DNA of 64,000 nt. Origin: Roseburia hominis (GTDB lineage: Bacteria > Bacillota > Clostridia > Lachnospirales > Lachnospiraceae). A program made the position numbers and the translations under genes. This document shows, piece after piece, positions 1 to 8,261 of the stretch. The stretch lies in contig NZ_JADYUI010000001.1 of the NCBI RefSeq assembly GCF_021531695.1, positions 1 through 64,000 of the forward strand, given 5' to 3'. The notes beneath the pieces are model-generated. The model did not search any database. It was not told the DNA's origin and saw only the letters and a program-made list of their open reading frames with translations. Within the stretch, counting starts at the first letter, position 1; the number at the start of each line of letters is the position of its first letter.

Positions 1-50
1 TCGCTATTTTGTTAGCTGAAATATTGAATTTTCGAGGTACGAATCCCATT

Positions 51-751
51 TTAGGTATGGGAAGTCTTAGTAATATAATAAAACGGACGCGGTGCAAAAC
101 GTCCAATCAAACGCTGCCCTTCTTTTATCTCAGTAAAAGTATGCACGAACGCATCTATTTCCCCTTGATCTAATGCCTGCTGCAACTGCTCCGTCGATTC
201 ATAATAATGAATCTGCGGATCTTTTATTCCATGATCCGATAAATATTCCAAAAATTCATCTTTTCGGACATAATTCTCCACCATACCGAATGTAATGCCC
301 TGCATGGCTTCAAAATCCTCATATGCAATCGTTTTCTCCGGATTCGTAGCAATGACTCCAAATGTATACCCACTCGCAAGATCTGCATACTGATAATTCT
401 CCGCACGTTCTTTTGAATACTGTGCAGAACCAACCAAATCCACCTTTTTCTCTGAAAGAAGATTTAATGCCTCCTCCCAACTTGCACATTCCACATACTC
501 CACATTCCAGTCCGTATACTCACAAATTGCATTCAGATATTCGACATCCATACCCCCATAGCTTCCGTCCGCTTCCAGAACATGATATCCATCCATAGGA
601 AAAAGGCAACTTTCACCAGCCGTTTTTCGGCTGCATAAAAATCGCCTTCAAAAAATGCAAAAAGAAAACACAGTATCCCAAAAAAGATACCAAACATTCG
701 GACTATATTCCATTTTCTATTATGATTATACTTAGATTTGATAAAAATCAC
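51..751 (-). pseudogene. Frameshifted SBP_bac_3-type solute-binding protein gene
   Basis: Two overlapping reading frames together encode one protein. The upstream frame (751 to about 600) gives a basic N-terminus and one hydrophobic segment ending in KVAFF. The downstream frame (596 to 51) begins PMDGYHVLEADGSYGGMDV and continues as a type 3 periplasmic amino-acid-binding domain. The join falls in a run of five T (minus strand) near 602-610, and adding one T restores a single frame. Reading stops at position 51, just after RPFYYITK, before the normal end of the domain. In Lachnospiraceae such domains are often the sensor part of a membrane signalling protein; that role is inferred. It may be a true pseudogene or an assembly error in a homopolymer. 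Confidence 0.6.
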
Positions 752-896
752 TCCCCCGCAATTATTTTCACACCTATAGTATATAATAACTCTTTTTCAG
801 AAAATAGTCTACTTTTTTGATTCTTGTAAATAAAAATTATTCATACAACATTTTTCGTTCGTATATTCCAAGAAAGAAAATCCATTCCGTGACACC

Positions 897-2189
897 TTAT
901 CCTTCCTTGATTTCCGGATACTTCCACTCATTATTTAAAAGCTGTTTCGTTGGTAAATAAAATCGTAGCACAATTAATGATGGCTGTCCTCCATTTGGAA
1001 GCCAGTTTCTTACCATTTCTCCCTCTGGTCTCTCCTTTTGAATCAAAATATCAAAAGAACCATCTTCGTTGTATACAAGATCACTTCTATCATTTAGTCC
1101 GAAACGATTCATTTCATTCGGAATAGCGAACTTATCGAGTCCATAAATAGAAATAGACCAAAATCCGCCCTCAGTCATCCGAACCGGAGGTTTTTCAAAG
1201 AAATGAACGATTGTATCCTTCCCGGTTTTCAACAAATGACTTGGATAAATTGCCATCTCAACCGGATTAGCTCCTGCTCCTCCCCATGCAATATTCGCCC
1301 TAAATATATAGTTCTTCTTAAAATCGGCAATCGAGGAATCTGATAACATCCAATCTCCAACCAGAGATCCATAACGACTATTTTCAAATTCTTCCAGCAT
1401 TCTTTCATGAAACGCTGCTGCTTCATTTTGAACCGCTTTGGGCAGATTTTCCAACAAAAATGTCTTTCCCGATCCAATTCCATATTCTGCAACACTTTCT
1501 AATAACTCTCTATCATAATTTTTCCCCGGATTTGCCTGGATATTTTTATTAAAAATGGCAAATACCTCTTCTGTCGAAAGCTGATTTATCTTTTCGAATG
1601 GAACAAAATCATTCTCCGGCTGATAAATTCCATCCGGCTGTACATAAGCCTTTTTCCGGCTGGAAAGCGGACGTACTTCATATCCCTCCTGAATTTTTTT
1701 AATATTTTTGTAATCCGCATTATCAGTTGTTTTAGATAAAATTCTGATAAATCCCCACAAGTCATTCGTTGGGGAATGAATCACATAGACGTCCTCCGGT
1801 AATTCCCCTTTATAATCCGGTCCTACCAGTACTGCCTCGACTTCTTCATTTCCGCCAACAAAACCTGTTCCTAAAATATCAATATAATCACCATAGGCAT
1901 CAATGAATTCAAATGAATTATATCTGTCAGACGCTGGTTTTTTCACATAAATTGGTTCTTTTCGCAAGTCAAAATAGATATGGGAATATACTGTGTCCAT
2001 ATTAAGCATTACAATATATTTTGCTTCTCCATCTGCCAAACCTTCTGCATGTATATACTGATTTACCGGTGCCTTTGTTGAAGTTGCCTTTACTGTATTC
2101 GTTGAGGATATTCTTTGTAAATGATACATTACCAGTGGTATCGCATACACATATGCCTGATATAATTTTTCAACTATATTCTCTTCCAT
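897..2189 (-). CDS. DUF1254/DUF1214 domain protein (copy B)
   Basis: This 430-residue protein has the DUF1254 N-terminal half (MLNMDTVYSHIYFDL near residue 60-75) and the DUF1214 C-terminal half (FWSISIYGLDKFAIP, then a NEDGSFDILIQKE stretch). The biochemical role of the family is not established. There is no signal peptide or lipobox, so it should be cytoplasmic. It is the last gene of an importer operon, 21 bp after the binding lipoprotein, with an AGGAAGGA ribosome site. A paralogue sits on the other side of the lipoprotein gene. The pairing with an NMT1/SsuA-type importer suggests it acts on, or senses, the imported molecule; that is inference. Confidence 0.85.
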   Translation of the reverse strand: MEENIVEKLYQAYVYAIPLVMYHLQRISSTNTVKATSTKAPVNQYIHAEGLADGEAKYIVMLNMDTVYSHIYFDLRKEPIYVKKPASDRYNSFEFIDAYGDYIDILGTGFVGGNEEVEAVLVGPDYKGELPEDVYVIHSPTNDLWGFIRILSKTTDNADYKNIKKIQEGYEVRPLSSRKKAYVQPDGIYQPENDFVPFEKINQLSTEEVFAIFNKNIQANPGKNYDRELLESVAEYGIGSGKTFLLENLPKAVQNEAAAFHERMLEEFENSRYGSLVGDWMLSDSSIADFKKNYIFRANIAWGGAGANPVEMAIYPSHLLKTGKDTIVHFFEKPPVRMTEGGFWSISIYGLDKFAIPNEMNRFGLNDRSDLVYNEDGSFDILIQKERPEGEMVRNWLPNGGQPSLIVLRFYLPTKQLLNNEWKYPEIKEG

Positions 2190-2210
2190 TGTTATCTTCC
2201 TTCCTGTTTG

Positions 2211-3254
2211 TTATTTTTCCAAAATAGCTTTTTCATAATAAGATGTATCAATAAATGTATCCAGATCCAATTTTTCTTTTATTAATTTATGGTCCTCAAG
2301 CCATTGATTGAAATTATCCCAATATTCTTTCTCAGAATCTGTAATTTCCGGTGTCATATAAGAAAATGACGTATCATATGCATATACTTTTTTCCACTCT
2401 TCAGCCGGAAGACTTGTTCCTGCACTTGATTGATAAAGTACATTTTCATCTTTCAAAATCGCGTCATATGCATCAATTAATGCTTTATTAATTGCAATTG
2501 CAGCATCCGGATTTTCCTTCAAGAAAGAATTTCTAACAACTGTCACATAAGAGGAATGTGCATTTTTTAATCCCGCACCCGTATCCAAAATTTTTCCTAC
2601 TCCCTGATAAACATAACTCTGAGCCCCATAGGTTGTTGACACAATTGCATCTGCATCTCCTGTCATTAATAAAGAAGCTGCATCTTCTACTGCGTTGATA
2701 ATATTGACTTTATTCGTATCAATTCCCTTTTCCTCTGTATAATTTTCCCAAAAATACTGAATTGCTGTTCCTTCCGGAACAATTACATTTTTTCCTTCCA
2801 AATCCTTTGCATCTTGAATTTCATCATTTGCAACCACAATTCCATATTGTAAATCCGCATTAACAGAGGCAATCACCGTTGTGTCTGCGCCATTACTCTT
2901 TCCTACAAATGCCGGCAAATCACCATAAGTTGCCACATCAATTTCATCTGCAGCCAACGCCTCATTTACACCCGGACCTCCACCTGCAAAGAACGTAAAC
3001 TCTAACTTATAGCCCGCATTTTCTAATTTGCTCTCCAAATAGCCTTGTCTGTATGCGACATTCATTAATTCCATGTTTAGTGCAGCTTCCTCTGTTCCCG
3101 GACCTCCTACCCGAATCACCTTTTCGTCAGTAGTCTCCGTGACCGTTGTATCTGCTTTCGCCTCTTCTGTCTCTGCATTCTTATTTCCACATCCTGCAAT
3201 ACTTAATACCAGCACTGTTGTCAATAAAATAGCTCCTAAACGTTTTTTTCTCAT
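2211..3254 (-). CDS. ABC importer substrate-binding lipoprotein, NMT1/SsuA type
   Basis: The 347-residue protein has a lipoprotein signal ending LSIAGC with the lipidated Cys at about residue 22, an acidic Thr/Glu-rich linker, and then an NMT1/SsuA-like binding fold (GGPGTEEAALNMELMNVAY and the DVATYGDLPAF hinge region). It would sit on the outer face of the membrane and deliver ligand to the permease at 4567-5352. Family members bind sulfonates, nitrate, thiamine precursors or riboflavin, so the ligand cannot be assigned. The ribosome site AAAGGAG precedes the ATG. It lies between two DUF1254 genes, an unusual order for this transporter class. Confidence 0.9.
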   Translation of the reverse strand: MRKKRLGAILLTTVLVLSIAGCGNKNAETEEAKADTTVTETTDEKVIRVGGPGTEEAALNMELMNVAYRQGYLESKLENAGYKLEFTFFAGGGPGVNEALAADEIDVATYGDLPAFVGKSNGADTTVIASVNADLQYGIVVANDEIQDAKDLEGKNVIVPEGTAIQYFWENYTEEKGIDTNKVNIINAVEDAASLLMTGDADAIVSTTYGAQSYVYQGVGKILDTGAGLKNAHSSYVTVVRNSFLKENPDAAIAINKALIDAYDAILKDENVLYQSSAGTSLPAEEWKKVYAYDTSFSYMTPEITDSEKEYWDNFNQWLEDHKLIKEKLDLDTFIDTSYYEKAILEK

Positions 3255-3274
3255 AATCTTAATCTCCTTTTCCT

Positions 3275-4564
3275 TTATTCAACCGGCAATACTGTCGGAA
3301 ATTCCCATTTTTTCTCTAACAATTCTTGTGTAGGTCCGTAAATTCTCATCAAAAGTGTGAAAGAATCCTCTTCATACGGAGCCGGAATCCAATTAGCAAA
3401 ATATCGTTCATCCTCCGGCTTTTCACGTCCTATTATGACATCTAACGAACCATCTTCATTAAAATAGAATTTATTAATTCCATGGCTATTTATCAGATAT
3501 TTCTTATACGGATTAATCACCAACTGTTCACTTGGTGATCCATAAAGAATAATTGACCAAAAATATTTTGCCTGCGGCAATCCATCTTTCTTAAAATGTA
3601 ACTTGTATGTTTTATGACTATCCAGTTTCTTCCCATTCGAATCTGTTTCAAGATTTGGATATACTGTATCCGTATACAAGTTAGGCATAACCGCAAAATA
3701 ATTAATATAAGAGCGGTACCGATATTTTTTTCCATAATCTCCTACTGAATCAATATAGGCATGCCAACCATTCGATTCATACCCCTCCAAACCGGAATAA
3801 TTTAGTATAGATTGAAGACCATCTGCAAATCCCTCCCGGATATCTTTTTGGATATCCAAAGGCAAAGAATCATATGTAACGTTTACATCCGTTAACTGTA
3901 AATCTCTCATATATTCCAGCATCACATCATCATGCTTCGTATCTGCTAACGTACCTGCCAATCGTCTTATAAACTCATCCGGCTGCATCTCTGTCATAAA
4001 GGATGACTGCCCATGATAATTTGCCAATAAGGAATCTCTTTCAACAATACGTTCCGGATATAATGCTTTCATCACAAATTGATTCTGAATAGCATTGGCA
4101 ATCTCATAGTCTTCTTCGCCATATGATTCCAACCGAATAATAAAATAATTTCTGGAATCTTCACTCCGAATCGGAATATAATCCGTATATTCTTCCGGTA
4201 TTTCTGCATCACGGTACAAAATTATATATTTTCCGGCACCATTTTTCTCATTTTTACTTCCTTTTGTTAAAACCATCTCCGTTTTCAAATTTAATATATT
4301 CACAAGTAAATATCTGTTTTTATCCTCCAATTCAGGTATCTCCAATATATATGGTGTATGTTCCAGTTGAATTGGAAGAAAAGAATATAGCGTATCCTGA
4401 TTCGGTTTATACATTCTTCGCTCTGCTTCTATAAATTTCCGGTTATGTTGTAATGTTGTATAAAACGCCCGATTTCCGCTTGTCATGGCATCTGTCCATA
4501 CAATTGTAAATGCATATTCATATAACCTCTGCGCTTTCTCTCGTAAGGTAAGCTCTTTGTTCAA
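3275..4564 (-). CDS. DUF1254/DUF1214 domain protein (copy A)
   Basis: A 429-residue paralogue of the protein at 897-2189. Shared landmarks are the N-terminal NQDTLYSF motif, corresponding to NMDTVYSH in copy B, and the C-terminal FWSIILYG and NEDGSLDVIIGREKPEDE segments. There is no signal peptide. The start codon is TTG at 4564, chosen because GGAGAG lies six bases upstream. The gene begins two bases after the permease stop, so translation is probably coupled. The role is unknown. Its place inside the transporter operon argues for a job linked to the imported substrate. Confidence 0.85.
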   Translation of the reverse strand: MNKELTLREKAQRLYEYAFTIVWTDAMTSGNRAFYTTLQHNRKFIEAERRMYKPNQDTLYSFLPIQLEHTPYILEIPELEDKNRYLLVNILNLKTEMVLTKGSKNEKNGAGKYIILYRDAEIPEEYTDYIPIRSEDSRNYFIIRLESYGEEDYEIANAIQNQFVMKALYPERIVERDSLLANYHGQSSFMTEMQPDEFIRRLAGTLADTKHDDVMLEYMRDLQLTDVNVTYDSLPLDIQKDIREGFADGLQSILNYSGLEGYESNGWHAYIDSVGDYGKKYRYRSYINYFAVMPNLYTDTVYPNLETDSNGKKLDSHKTYKLHFKKDGLPQAKYFWSIILYGSPSEQLVINPYKKYLINSHGINKFYFNEDGSLDVIIGREKPEDERYFANWIPAPYEEDSFTLLMRIYGPTQELLEKKWEFPTVLPVE

Positions 4565-4566
4565 TT

Positions 4567-5352
4567 TTATCTCTCCTTTCCATGTTTATTTTCCACTTTT
4601 CTCCATGGTGTCAGAGCCTCAAATATAACTCCAATTCCCTTGTCCATCAAAACACCGATAATTCCTACCACAATCATGTATACAATTACCACATCTGATT
4701 GCATATTGCTTCTAGCTGAACTCATCCGATATCCTATACCGCTGGTTGCCGCAATTAATTCGGCTGCCACAACCGCCATCCAAGAGCCACCCAATCCAAG
4801 CCTTAATCCCACTAACATCTGTGGAACAGCATGTGGAAGATATACTTTTGTAAATGTTTTCCATCTACTAAGCTTATATAGTTTTGCCACCTCAATGTAT
4901 TCTTTTGGTGTACTTTCAATTCCACTTTGTGTATTCACAAGTATCTGAAAAAAAGCTACCAGTACAATAATAACGACTTTCGATGACTCTCCAATACCAC
5001 ACCATAAAACAATCAATGGAATCCATGCAATCATCGGAATTTGACGAATAACTGTAATTATAGGAACAAATATTTCCTTAACCACTTGATACATACCAAT
5101 TAGCGATCCCAAAATTATTCCTAAAGCAGCCGATAATAAATATCCCTTTAATACACGCGACATACTGACCAGTATATCTTCTTTCAACTGACCACTCTGA
5201 AATATCTCAACAAATGTCTTCCCAACATCTGAAATGGAAGGAAGTATTCCACTTGGAATGGAGGTATATGTTGTTGCATAAAACCATACAAGTACGACTA
5301 TTGCCGGAATGATTAATGCAAGTATTGTTTTTCGAATCAAATCTCTCTTCAT
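4567..5352 (-). CDS. ABC importer permease, SsuC/TauC type
   Basis: A 261-residue inner-membrane protein with about six hydrophobic segments and a binding-protein-dependent transport domain. The cytoplasmic coupling (EAA-like) loop is visible around IEVAKLYKLSRWKTFTKVYLP. It should form the membrane channel with the ATPase at 5362-6165 and receive substrate from the lipoprotein at 2211-3254. The ribosome site is AGGAGG before ATG. It is similar in layout to the permease at 7485-8261, so the region holds two related but separate importers. Confidence 0.92.
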   Translation of the reverse strand: MKRDLIRKTILALIIPAIVVLVWFYATTYTSIPSGILPSISDVGKTFVEIFQSGQLKEDILVSMSRVLKGYLLSAALGIILGSLIGMYQVVKEIFVPIITVIRQIPMIAWIPLIVLWCGIGESSKVVIIVLVAFFQILVNTQSGIESTPKEYIEVAKLYKLSRWKTFTKVYLPHAVPQMLVGLRLGLGGSWMAVVAAELIAATSGIGYRMSSARSNMQSDVVIVYMIVVGIIGVLMDKGIGVIFEALTPWRKVENKHGKER

Positions 5353-5361
5353 TTTTTCCTC

Positions 5362-6165
5362 CTAAATCACATACTCTACTTCATATTCTTCATCCGAATC
5401 TTCAAAGAAGTAATTATAAATTTTCTTTTTATATGCAGCAAAACCTGCACTGCCACGATTTCTTGAATCTGCTTTATCAACCTTTATAATTTCCTTAATC
5501 TCTCCCGGTCTTGCTGACATTACCACAATACGGTCTCCCAGATAAATTGCCTCATCAATATCATGTGTTACCATGACCATGGTGGTTCCCTCTTCTTTTT
5601 GAATTCTAAGGATTTCTTTTTGCATCTGAATTCTTGTAAGTGCATCTAAAGCACCAAATGGCTCATCCAATAACAAAATCGTCGGATTATTTACAAGGCC
5701 TCTTGCAATGGCTGCTCTTTGTGACATCCCACCGGAAAGCTGCGCCGGATAACTGTTTTCAAATCCTGCAAGTCCAACCATTTCCAAATGCTTTCTTACT
5801 TTTTCTGCTTTCTCTTCTTTTGGAATCCCGCGAAGTCCAAATCCTACATTATCTTTTATCTTTAACCATGGTAACAATCTGTGATCCTGAAACACCATTC
5901 CACAATTCGGCCCAGGCCCTTCTACTGCATGACCGTTTCGTTCTACGATTCCATCTTCATAACCAACCAGACCGCACATGATTTTTAATAATGTACTTTT
6001 TCCACAACCGCTATGACCTACGATTGTGATAAACTCGCCTTTCTTAATCTGTAATGTGATGTCCCTTAGAACTTCCATCGGCTGTTTATCTACGATAAAC
6101 TTTTTGTTCAAATGCTCAATATTGATAATGTAATCATCTGAAGCATTCTTTTCTTCCTGTGCCAT
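5362..6165 (-). CDS. ABC importer ATPase, SsuB/TauB type
   Basis: The ATPase subunit of the lower importer. It has Walker A GHSGCGKST, signature LSGGMSQR, Walker B ILLLDEPFGALD and switch histidine VTHDIDEA. The start is set at the ATG reading MAQEEKNASDD because GGAGG lies just upstream; an in-frame ATG nine codons earlier has no ribosome site. It is the first gene of the operon ATPase-permease-DUF1254-lipoprotein-DUF1254, ten bases ahead of the permease. The promoter and operator-like boxes lie in the preceding spacer. Confidence 0.93.
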   Translation of the reverse strand: MAQEEKNASDDYIINIEHLNKKFIVDKQPMEVLRDITLQIKKGEFITIVGHSGCGKSTLLKIMCGLVGYEDGIVERNGHAVEGPGPNCGMVFQDHRLLPWLKIKDNVGFGLRGIPKEEKAEKVRKHLEMVGLAGFENSYPAQLSGGMSQRAAIARGLVNNPTILLLDEPFGALDALTRIQMQKEILRIQKEEGTTMVMVTHDIDEAIYLGDRIVVMSARPGEIKEIIKVDKADSRNRGSAGFAAYKKKIYNYFFEDSDEEYEVEYVI

Positions 6166-6205
6166 TCTTGTTTCCTCCTTTTTCATTTTCACAACAGCCT
6201 CATTT

Positions 6206-6220
6206 CTGAATACGTTTTCT
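6206..6220 (-). promoter_or_regulatory. cre/LacI-family operator-like box, promoter-downstream
   Basis: On the minus strand the box reads AGAAAACGTATTCAG, matching the CcpA cre consensus WTGNAANCGNWNNCW except at the second base. It sits about 15 bases downstream of the -10 element at 6236-6241, over the likely transcription start. A bound regulator would be expected to block initiation. Confidence 0.5.
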
Positions 6221-6235
6221 TGTTGTTATGAGTGA

Positions 6236-6264
6236 ATTATATAGGCTAGTATTCCTATAATCAA
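6236..6264 (-). promoter_or_regulatory. Promoter of the lower importer operon
   Basis: On the minus strand a -35 TTGATT (6259-6264) and a perfect -10 TATAAT (6236-6241) are separated by 17 bases. The start of the ATPase gene is about 70 bases downstream. Operator-like boxes flank it at 6206-6220 and 6275-6289, so it looks like a regulated promoter. Confidence 0.75.
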
Positions 6265-6274
6265 AGTATAGATT

Positions 6275-6289
6275 GGAAAACGTTTTCAT
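6275..6289 (-). promoter_or_regulatory. cre/LacI-family operator-like box, promoter-upstream
   Basis: Minus-strand ATGAAAACGTTTTCC contains the palindrome GAAAACGTTTTC and matches the cre consensus at all but the last base. It lies ten bases upstream of the -35 element. Its centre is about 68 bases from the downstream box, a spacing compatible with cooperative or looping repression. Confidence 0.55.
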
Positions 6290-6367
6290 AAAATGGGCTT
6301 ATTTTTCACTGTTTCATGCTTTTTTCGACATTTTTTGCACGCTTTTTCATGCAGGAACGACATTTTT

Positions 6368-6382
6368 ATGAAAACGTAATCA
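6368..6382 (+). promoter_or_regulatory. Perfect cre-consensus box
   Basis: ATGAAAACGTAATCA fits every defined position of the CcpA cre consensus. It is the third such box in this roughly 380-base spacer, about 100 bases upstream of the -35 element. Whether it works with the two promoter-flanking boxes is not known. Confidence 0.5.
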
Positions 6383-6387
6383 ATCAG

Positions 6388-6438
6388 AAAAACAGCGGAA
6401 CGAATGGCATTTTTCATGCTTTCATTCCACTGTTTTTT
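6388..6438 (-). terminator. Hairpin terminator downstream of the tRNA
   Basis: An imperfect inverted repeat (AACAG...CTGTT outer arms, with GGAA/TTCC and TGGCA/TGCT-rich inner pairing) ends in T runs on both strands. On the minus strand it follows the tRNA-Cys at 6544-6614 and would end transcription of the upper operon and tRNA. Confidence 0.5.
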
Positions 6439-6543
6439 TTCATTTTTATAAAATTTTGGCATTTTATTCTTTCATTACTGCACTTGCATATCTTTTCTTT
6501 CTCTTAATAAAAAGATACACATTATCACGCACATTGCTGTAAA

Positions 6544-6614
6544 TGGTACCATCCGGATTCGAACCGGAATCAAGAATTTTGCAGATTCCTGCTCTGCCCT
6601 TGAGCTATGACACC
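6544..6614 (-). tRNA. tRNA-Cys (GCA), divergent copy
   Basis: The 71-base cloverleaf can be drawn by eye. The D stem is GCTC/GAGC, the anticodon stem GGAAT/ATTCT with loop CTGCAAA (anticodon GCA), and the T arm TCCGG-TTCGAAT-CCGGA. The acceptor arms GGTGTCA and TGGTACC pair only with two G-U wobbles in the middle, and the discriminator base is A rather than the U normally needed by bacterial CysRS. No CCA is encoded. It may be a weak or decayed second tRNA-Cys. It lies between the two importer operons, 68 bases past the upper ATPase gene. Confidence 0.8.
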
Positions 6615-6619
6615 GGGAT

Positions 6620-6649
6620 AAGTTAGCTGCCTATGTATGCAGCTAACTT
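6620..6649 (-). other. Perfect 11-bp hairpin between upper ATPase gene and tRNA
   Basis: The arms AAGTTAGCTGC and GCAGCTAACTT enclose an 8-base loop. There is no T run after it on the minus strand, so it resembles an RNA stability or processing stem more than a terminator. It sits directly 5' of the tRNA. Confidence 0.6.
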
Positions 6650-6681
6650 CATTTCTTCTACTATCTCTGTCCAAAGAAAGT

Positions 6682-7461
6682 TTATAAATAATACTCGATA
6701 TCCATATCAGTATTTTCAAAAAATTCTTGATAGATTTCTTTCCTGATATCTGTAAAACCATAACTGTTTCTTGAACGTGGACGTGACATGCCAACTTTTA
6801 TTTCTTTCTTTATTTCTCCGGGATTTTTACCCATAATCAGTATGCGATCACTAAGAAAAATAGCTTCGTCGATATCATGTGTAATTAAAATCATGGTCGT
6901 TCTTTCCTGCTCCCAGATTTTTAATACCTCATTTTGCATATTAATTCGAGTGAGAGCATCTAAGGCACCAAACGGCTCATCTAAAATAAGTACAGACGGA
7001 TTGTTAATTAAAGCTCTTGCAATACTTACTCTCTGCTGCATTCCACCAGATAACTGCTTCGGAAGTGCTTTTTCAAAAGATTTCAGTCCTACCAATTCAA
7101 TATGTTTTTGCACCAGCTCTTTCTTTTCTTTTGAGGTCAAATTTTCATGAATACCAAATTCTACATTTTTTTCAACCGTAAGCCATGGAAAAAGTCTGGA
7201 TTCCTGAAACACCATCCCCACATTGACAGATGGTTTTTCGATTTTCTTCTCACCGATTGTAATATCACCGGCAGTTGGTTTCTCTAATCCGGCAATCATT
7301 CGCGCCAATGTACTTTTTCCACAGCCACTTGCTCCAACAATACTGATAAACTCCCCTGCTTTAATATCAAGATTAATATCGGTAAGAACTTCTAACTGGG
7401 TCTCGTTTATTTTAAATATTTTCTTTACATGATTGATTTTCAAATTTTCTTTTTCTTCCAT
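6682..7461 (-). CDS. ABC importer ATPase, SsuB/TauB type (second set)
   Basis: ATPase of the upper importer. It has Walker A GASGCGKST, signature LSGGMQQR, Walker B LILDEPFGALD and switch ITHDIDEA. The start is placed at the ATG reading MEEKENLKINH, nine bases after AGGGTGG. An upstream in-frame ATG at 7494 overlaps the permease end and has no ribosome site. The C-terminal tail (RSRNSYGFTDIRKEIYQEFF) closely parallels the tail of the other ATPase (SRNRGSAGFAAYKKKIYNYFF), so the two importers are probably paralogous. It is the last protein gene of the metK operon. Confidence 0.92.
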   Translation of the reverse strand: MEEKENLKINHVKKIFKINETQLEVLTDINLDIKAGEFISIVGASGCGKSTLARMIAGLEKPTAGDITIGEKKIEKPSVNVGMVFQESRLFPWLTVEKNVEFGIHENLTSKEKKELVQKHIELVGLKSFEKALPKQLSGGMQQRVSIARALINNPSVLILDEPFGALDALTRINMQNEVLKIWEQERTTMILITHDIDEAIFLSDRILIMGKNPGEIKKEIKVGMSRPRSRNSYGFTDIRKEIYQEFFENTDMDIEYYL

Positions 7462-7484
7462 GTCCTGTAACCACCCTTTTTCTC

Positions 7485-8261
7485 TTACTCCCATACAAAC
7501 AATTTCTTTTGTATCGTCATAATTATCGCATCAATCACAAGGCCGATAATACCAATGGACAGCAAACCTACAAACAATTTTTCCGGTTGAGCCAACTCTC
7601 TTGCATACTCAATCATATGTCCCACCCCTTTCGTTGCAGCAAGCATTTCTGCTGCCACAACAGATTTCCATGCATTTCCTACTCCTAAACGTATCCCGGT
7701 AAATATGGATGGAATTGCAGCAGGGAAAATAATTTTTGTCAAAACCGTAATTTTATTTTTTCCCAGTAATTGTGCTACCTCAATCAGCTTATCATTTACA
7801 TTAAAAATCCCCTCCTGTGTATTGATTAAAACCGACCAGAATGTACCTACCGCAATCACAATTATTTTTGATTTTTCACCTATTCCAAACCACAAAATCA
7901 TCAATGGCACCAACCCGATCATCGGAATCGGTCTTAAAATTCCAAATATTGCTGCAACGGCTTTATTGATTTTGGGATATAACCCCGTAACAATACCGAA
8001 CAAAAGCCCGGCCAATGTACCAAAGAAAAAACCAATCAATACCCTTCCCATACTTGCTCCTAAATCTTCTGCAAGGTCTCCGCTTTTTAACAAATCCAGA
8101 AAGGTCTTAAATATACTTGATGGAGTCGGCATAATCGTTGCATTAATTATTCCGGCATTTCCTAAAATCTGCCATATAATTAAAAGCACAACTGGTACCA
8201 GAAAAAAAATAGTTCTTTCTATCACTTGATTCTTAATATCTTTCTCACTCGACTCACTCAT
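7485..8261 (-). CDS. ABC importer permease, SsuC/TauC type (second set)
   Basis: A membrane protein of about 258 residues with roughly six transmembrane segments and the EAA-like loop around LIEVAQLLGKNKITVLTKIIFP. It pairs with the ATPase at 6682-7461 and the lipoprotein at 8254-9270. ATG at 8261 and GTG at 8264 are both possible starts. Each overlaps the lipoprotein stop, so translation is coupled. GGGAG lies six to nine bases upstream. The substrate is unknown. Confidence 0.92.
   Translation of the reverse strand: MSESSEKDIKNQVIERTIFFLVPVVLLIIWQILGNAGIINATIMPTPSSIFKTFLDLLKSGDLAEDLGASMGRVLIGFFFGTLAGLLFGIVTGLYPKINKAVAAIFGILRPIPMIGLVPLMILWFGIGEKSKIIVIAVGTFWSVLINTQEGIFNVNDKLIEVAQLLGKNKITVLTKIIFPAAIPSIFTGIRLGVGNAWKSVVAAEMLAATKGVGHMIEYARELAQPEKLFVGLLSIGIIGLVIDAIIMTIQKKLFVWE

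Noticed and set aside
7705-8229. 174-residue plus-strand frame inside the upper permease gene
   Set aside because: It is antisense to a clear ABC permease and mirrors its codon bias.
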